A program made the translations under genes and the position numbers. Positions 4,857 to 5,738 of a DNA stretch of 5,738 nucleotides are shown here, in pieces. The DNA is taken from NCBI GenBank assembly GCA_028293095.1, contig JAQGPK010000148.1, forward strand, positions 1 to 5,738, read 5' to 3'. This DNA comes from Chlamydiia bacterium. Lineage in GTDB: Bacteria; Chlamydiota; Chlamydiia; Chlamydiales; FEN-1388. A model generated the notes under the pieces. That model had not been told where the DNA came from. It did no database searches and saw only the letters and a program-made list of their open reading frames with translations. Position 1 is the stretch's first letter. Each line of letters begins with the position of its first letter.

Positions 4857-4919
4857 GCTTTTTGCTACAGTTTAGGTGATACAAAGACCGCACTTCGAGA
4901 GAGGTGGGGTCTTTTTTTT
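4835..4919 (+). promoter_or_regulatory. Attenuator 2: antiterminator segment, spacer hairpin, terminator
   Basis: GAGGTGCGG (4835-4843, inside leader 2) can pair with CCGCACTTC (4888-4896) over 9 bp without a mismatch, with one G-U. The spacer hairpin is GTAG (4853-4856) with CTAC (4865-4868), below an outer ACCTA (4844-4848) with TAGGT (4873-4877). The mutually exclusive terminator lies at 4885-4919. The layout is the same as attenuator 1, and it is the last checkpoint before brnQ. Confidence 0.8.
4885..4919 (+). terminator. Intrinsic terminator 2 of the brnQ leader (one internal mismatch)
   Basis: AGACCGCACTTC (4885-4896) and GAGGTGGGGTCT (4901-4912) form a stem closed by a GAGA tetraloop, with eight T residues at 4912-4919. 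G4890 faces G4907, where copy 1 has a G-C pair, so this stem is interrupted in the middle. The terminator is still convincing but should be weaker than copy 1. It ends 50 nt before the brnQ ATG. Confidence 0.88.
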
Positions 4920-4957
4920 GTCTCAAAGAAGACAGTTTATTAAAACAGATGATGAAT

Positions 4958-4964
4958 AGAAGGG
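4958..4964 (+). promoter_or_regulatory. Ribosome binding site that sets the brnQ start
   Basis: AGAAGGG lies 5 nt before ATG 4970. Two in-frame ATGs upstream (4949 and 4952) have no such site and would add MMNRRVI, so 4970 is preferred. Confidence 0.7.
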
Positions 4965-4969
4965 TTATT

Positions 4970-5738
4970 ATGAAAAAGGAATTAAAAGTTGTGGCAAGTA
5001 CAGGATTTGCTCTCTTTTCGATGTTTTTTGGATCGGGGAATTTGGTTTTTCCAATTACAGTTGGCATGGAAAGCGGAGGGCACCCACTCATGGCTTCTTT
5101 AGGAGTATTATGCACCTGTGTGATTTTCCCCTTACTTGGAATGTTTGGTATGACGCTCTATAACGGTGATATCTATGAGTTTTTTAGTTGCTTTGGAAAA
5201 AGAGGGGCTTTTTTATTTTCTCTCTTGGCTCTGTCATTAATGGGGCCATTTGGAGTTCTGGCGCGGTGTCTTACAGTGATTCATGGTGCTTTGCTTCTCA
5301 TCTTTCCAACCGTATCAATTGTTGCTACAAGTCTTGTGATGTGTGTGGTGATTTACTTATTAACGGTAAATAAAAATAAGATCGTTACAATTTTAGGTGC
5401 AGTATTGACGCCATTTTTACTTGTAGCAATTGCAGCCATTGTATTTTTTGGTCTGAGGCAAGGCAATTTTCCAGAAGCTGAATCTCTCGATCCGCATGGT
5501 TTGGATGCTTTCAAAAATGGCTTTTTTACAGGCTATCAAACAATGGATCTTGTTGCTTCTTTTTTCTTCTCAGGATTTGTGATCAAACACCTCTGCCAAG
5601 TGAGTGGTTCGAATTCTGATGAAACTACACGCTTAAAACTTTTTTTAAAAGCATCAGTAGTAGGTGCGGGACTTTTGTATATCGTCTATTTTGCCTTAGT
5701 TGTACTTGGCTCGCTTTATGCTCCTCTCTTGGTAGCGA
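4970..5738 (+). CDS. brnQ: BrnQ-type branched-chain amino acid importer (LIVCS family), 3' end beyond window
   Basis: The window holds the first 256 residues; family members have about 400-450 and 12 membrane spans. BrnQ carriers import Leu, Ile and Val across the inner membrane, driven by Na+ or H+. Diagnostic segments are FSMFFGSGNLVFP (residues 16-28), the unwound first helix of the family (FALFLGAGN-x-IFPP in others), and FFTGYQTMDLVASFFFSG (185-202), matching the conserved GYNTMD-LA motif. Hydrophobic spans alternate with short loops, for example about 41-60, 80-95, 105-131, 141-160, 190-207 and 226-250. The reading frame is intact to the window end. Two tandem leader-peptide attenuators sensing Ile/Val codons precede it, which independently supports a branched-chain amino acid role. 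The gene should be induced when charged tRNA-Ile or tRNA-Val is scarce. Confidence 0.93.
   Translation, partial: MKKELKVVASTGFALFSMFFGSGNLVFPITVGMESGGHPLMASLGVLCTCVIFPLLGMFGMTLYNGDIYEFFSCFGKRGAFLFSLLALSLMGPFGVLARCLTVIHGALLLIFPTVSIVATSLVMCVVIYLLTVNKNKIVTILGAVLTPFLLVAIAAIVFFGLRQGNFPEAESLDPHGLDAFKNGFFTGYQTMDLVASFFFSGFVIKHLCQVSGSNSDETTRLKLFLKASVVGAGLLYIVYFALVVLGSLYAPLLVA

Larger units (their letters stand above)
4833..4944 (+). repeat. Tandem attenuator repeat, copy 2
   Basis: Partner of the block at 4646-4757, again 112 nt and shifted by exactly 187 nt. The antiterminator segment, the terminator 5' arm and the T-run are the most conserved parts. The spacer hairpin differs in sequence but keeps its pairing. 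Confidence 0.8.

Noticed and set aside
4646..4919. Riboswitch or T-box as explanation of the repeated brnQ leader
   Set aside because: The GAGGTGCG start recalls lysine riboswitches, but the elements are too short (about 85 nt) and lack the conserved core. The T-box consensus GGTGG-x-ACCGCG is absent. The Ile/Val-rich ORFs ending in the antiterminator arm fit ribosome-mediated attenuation better.
4646..4944. Repeats as part of a mobile element or CRISPR array
   Set aside because: There are only two copies, with a 187-nt period and functional terminator and leader parts; no transposase, terminal inverted repeats or spacer pattern is present.
4846..5115. 89-codon minus-strand frame
   Set aside because: It is antisense to brnQ and to attenuator 2, where the plus-strand reading explains the sequence in detail.
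5188..5373. 61-codon plus-strand frame
   Set aside because: It is an out-of-frame shadow within brnQ.

Overview
The window is AT-rich bacterial DNA with compact, partly operonic genes. No rRNA, tRNA, IS element or CRISPR array is visible, so the host can only be guessed. The protein mix is an aminoglycoside-phosphotransferase-like kinase, a GrpB/UPF0157 protein, a signal-peptide-bearing sulfotransferase, a lineage-restricted-looking membrane protein and a BrnQ-type branched-chain amino acid importer. That would suit an amino-acid-scavenging, host-associated bacterium such as an environmental chlamydia or a Legionella-like gammaproteobacterium. This is an inference; nothing in the sequence fixes the taxon. 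Layout, left to right: the last 40 codons of an unidentified gene (2-124) overlap by 8 nt the start of an APH-family kinase gene (117-1004). A GrpB-family gene follows 12 nt later (1017-1535), and these look like one operon. Next is about 490 bp with no convincing gene, holding a compound inverted repeat at 1840-1888. It leads to a GyrI-like/AraC effector-binding-domain gene (2025-2486) that carries an in-frame TAA at its 28th codon and is scored as a pseudogene. Convergent to it is a 275-residue protein of unknown function with a C-terminal membrane segment (complement 2514-3341). It is divergent from a signal-peptide-bearing sulfotransferase family 2 protein (3432-4475). A perfect 10-bp inverted repeat lies in the shared upstream region. 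The most interesting part is 4598-4970, the leader of brnQ. It contains two complete ribosome-mediated transcription attenuators in tandem. Each has a short leader-peptide ORF rich in Ile or Ile/Val codons that ends in the same Leu-Arg-Cys-Gly-Pro-Met. The codons for Arg-Cys-Gly form an antiterminator segment that duplicates the 3' arm of the downstream intrinsic terminator. Each unit has a GNRA-loop terminator followed by eight T residues. The two copies align over 112 nt at a constant 187-nt period. Leader 1 is dominated by Ile codons and leader 2 mixes Ile and Val. Terminator 2 has a G-G mismatch that the competing antiterminator lacks. RNA polymerase must pass both terminators to reach brnQ, so expression of this importer should report on charged tRNA-Ile and tRNA-Val in series. 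brnQ itself (4970 onward) is cut by the window end after 256 residues.
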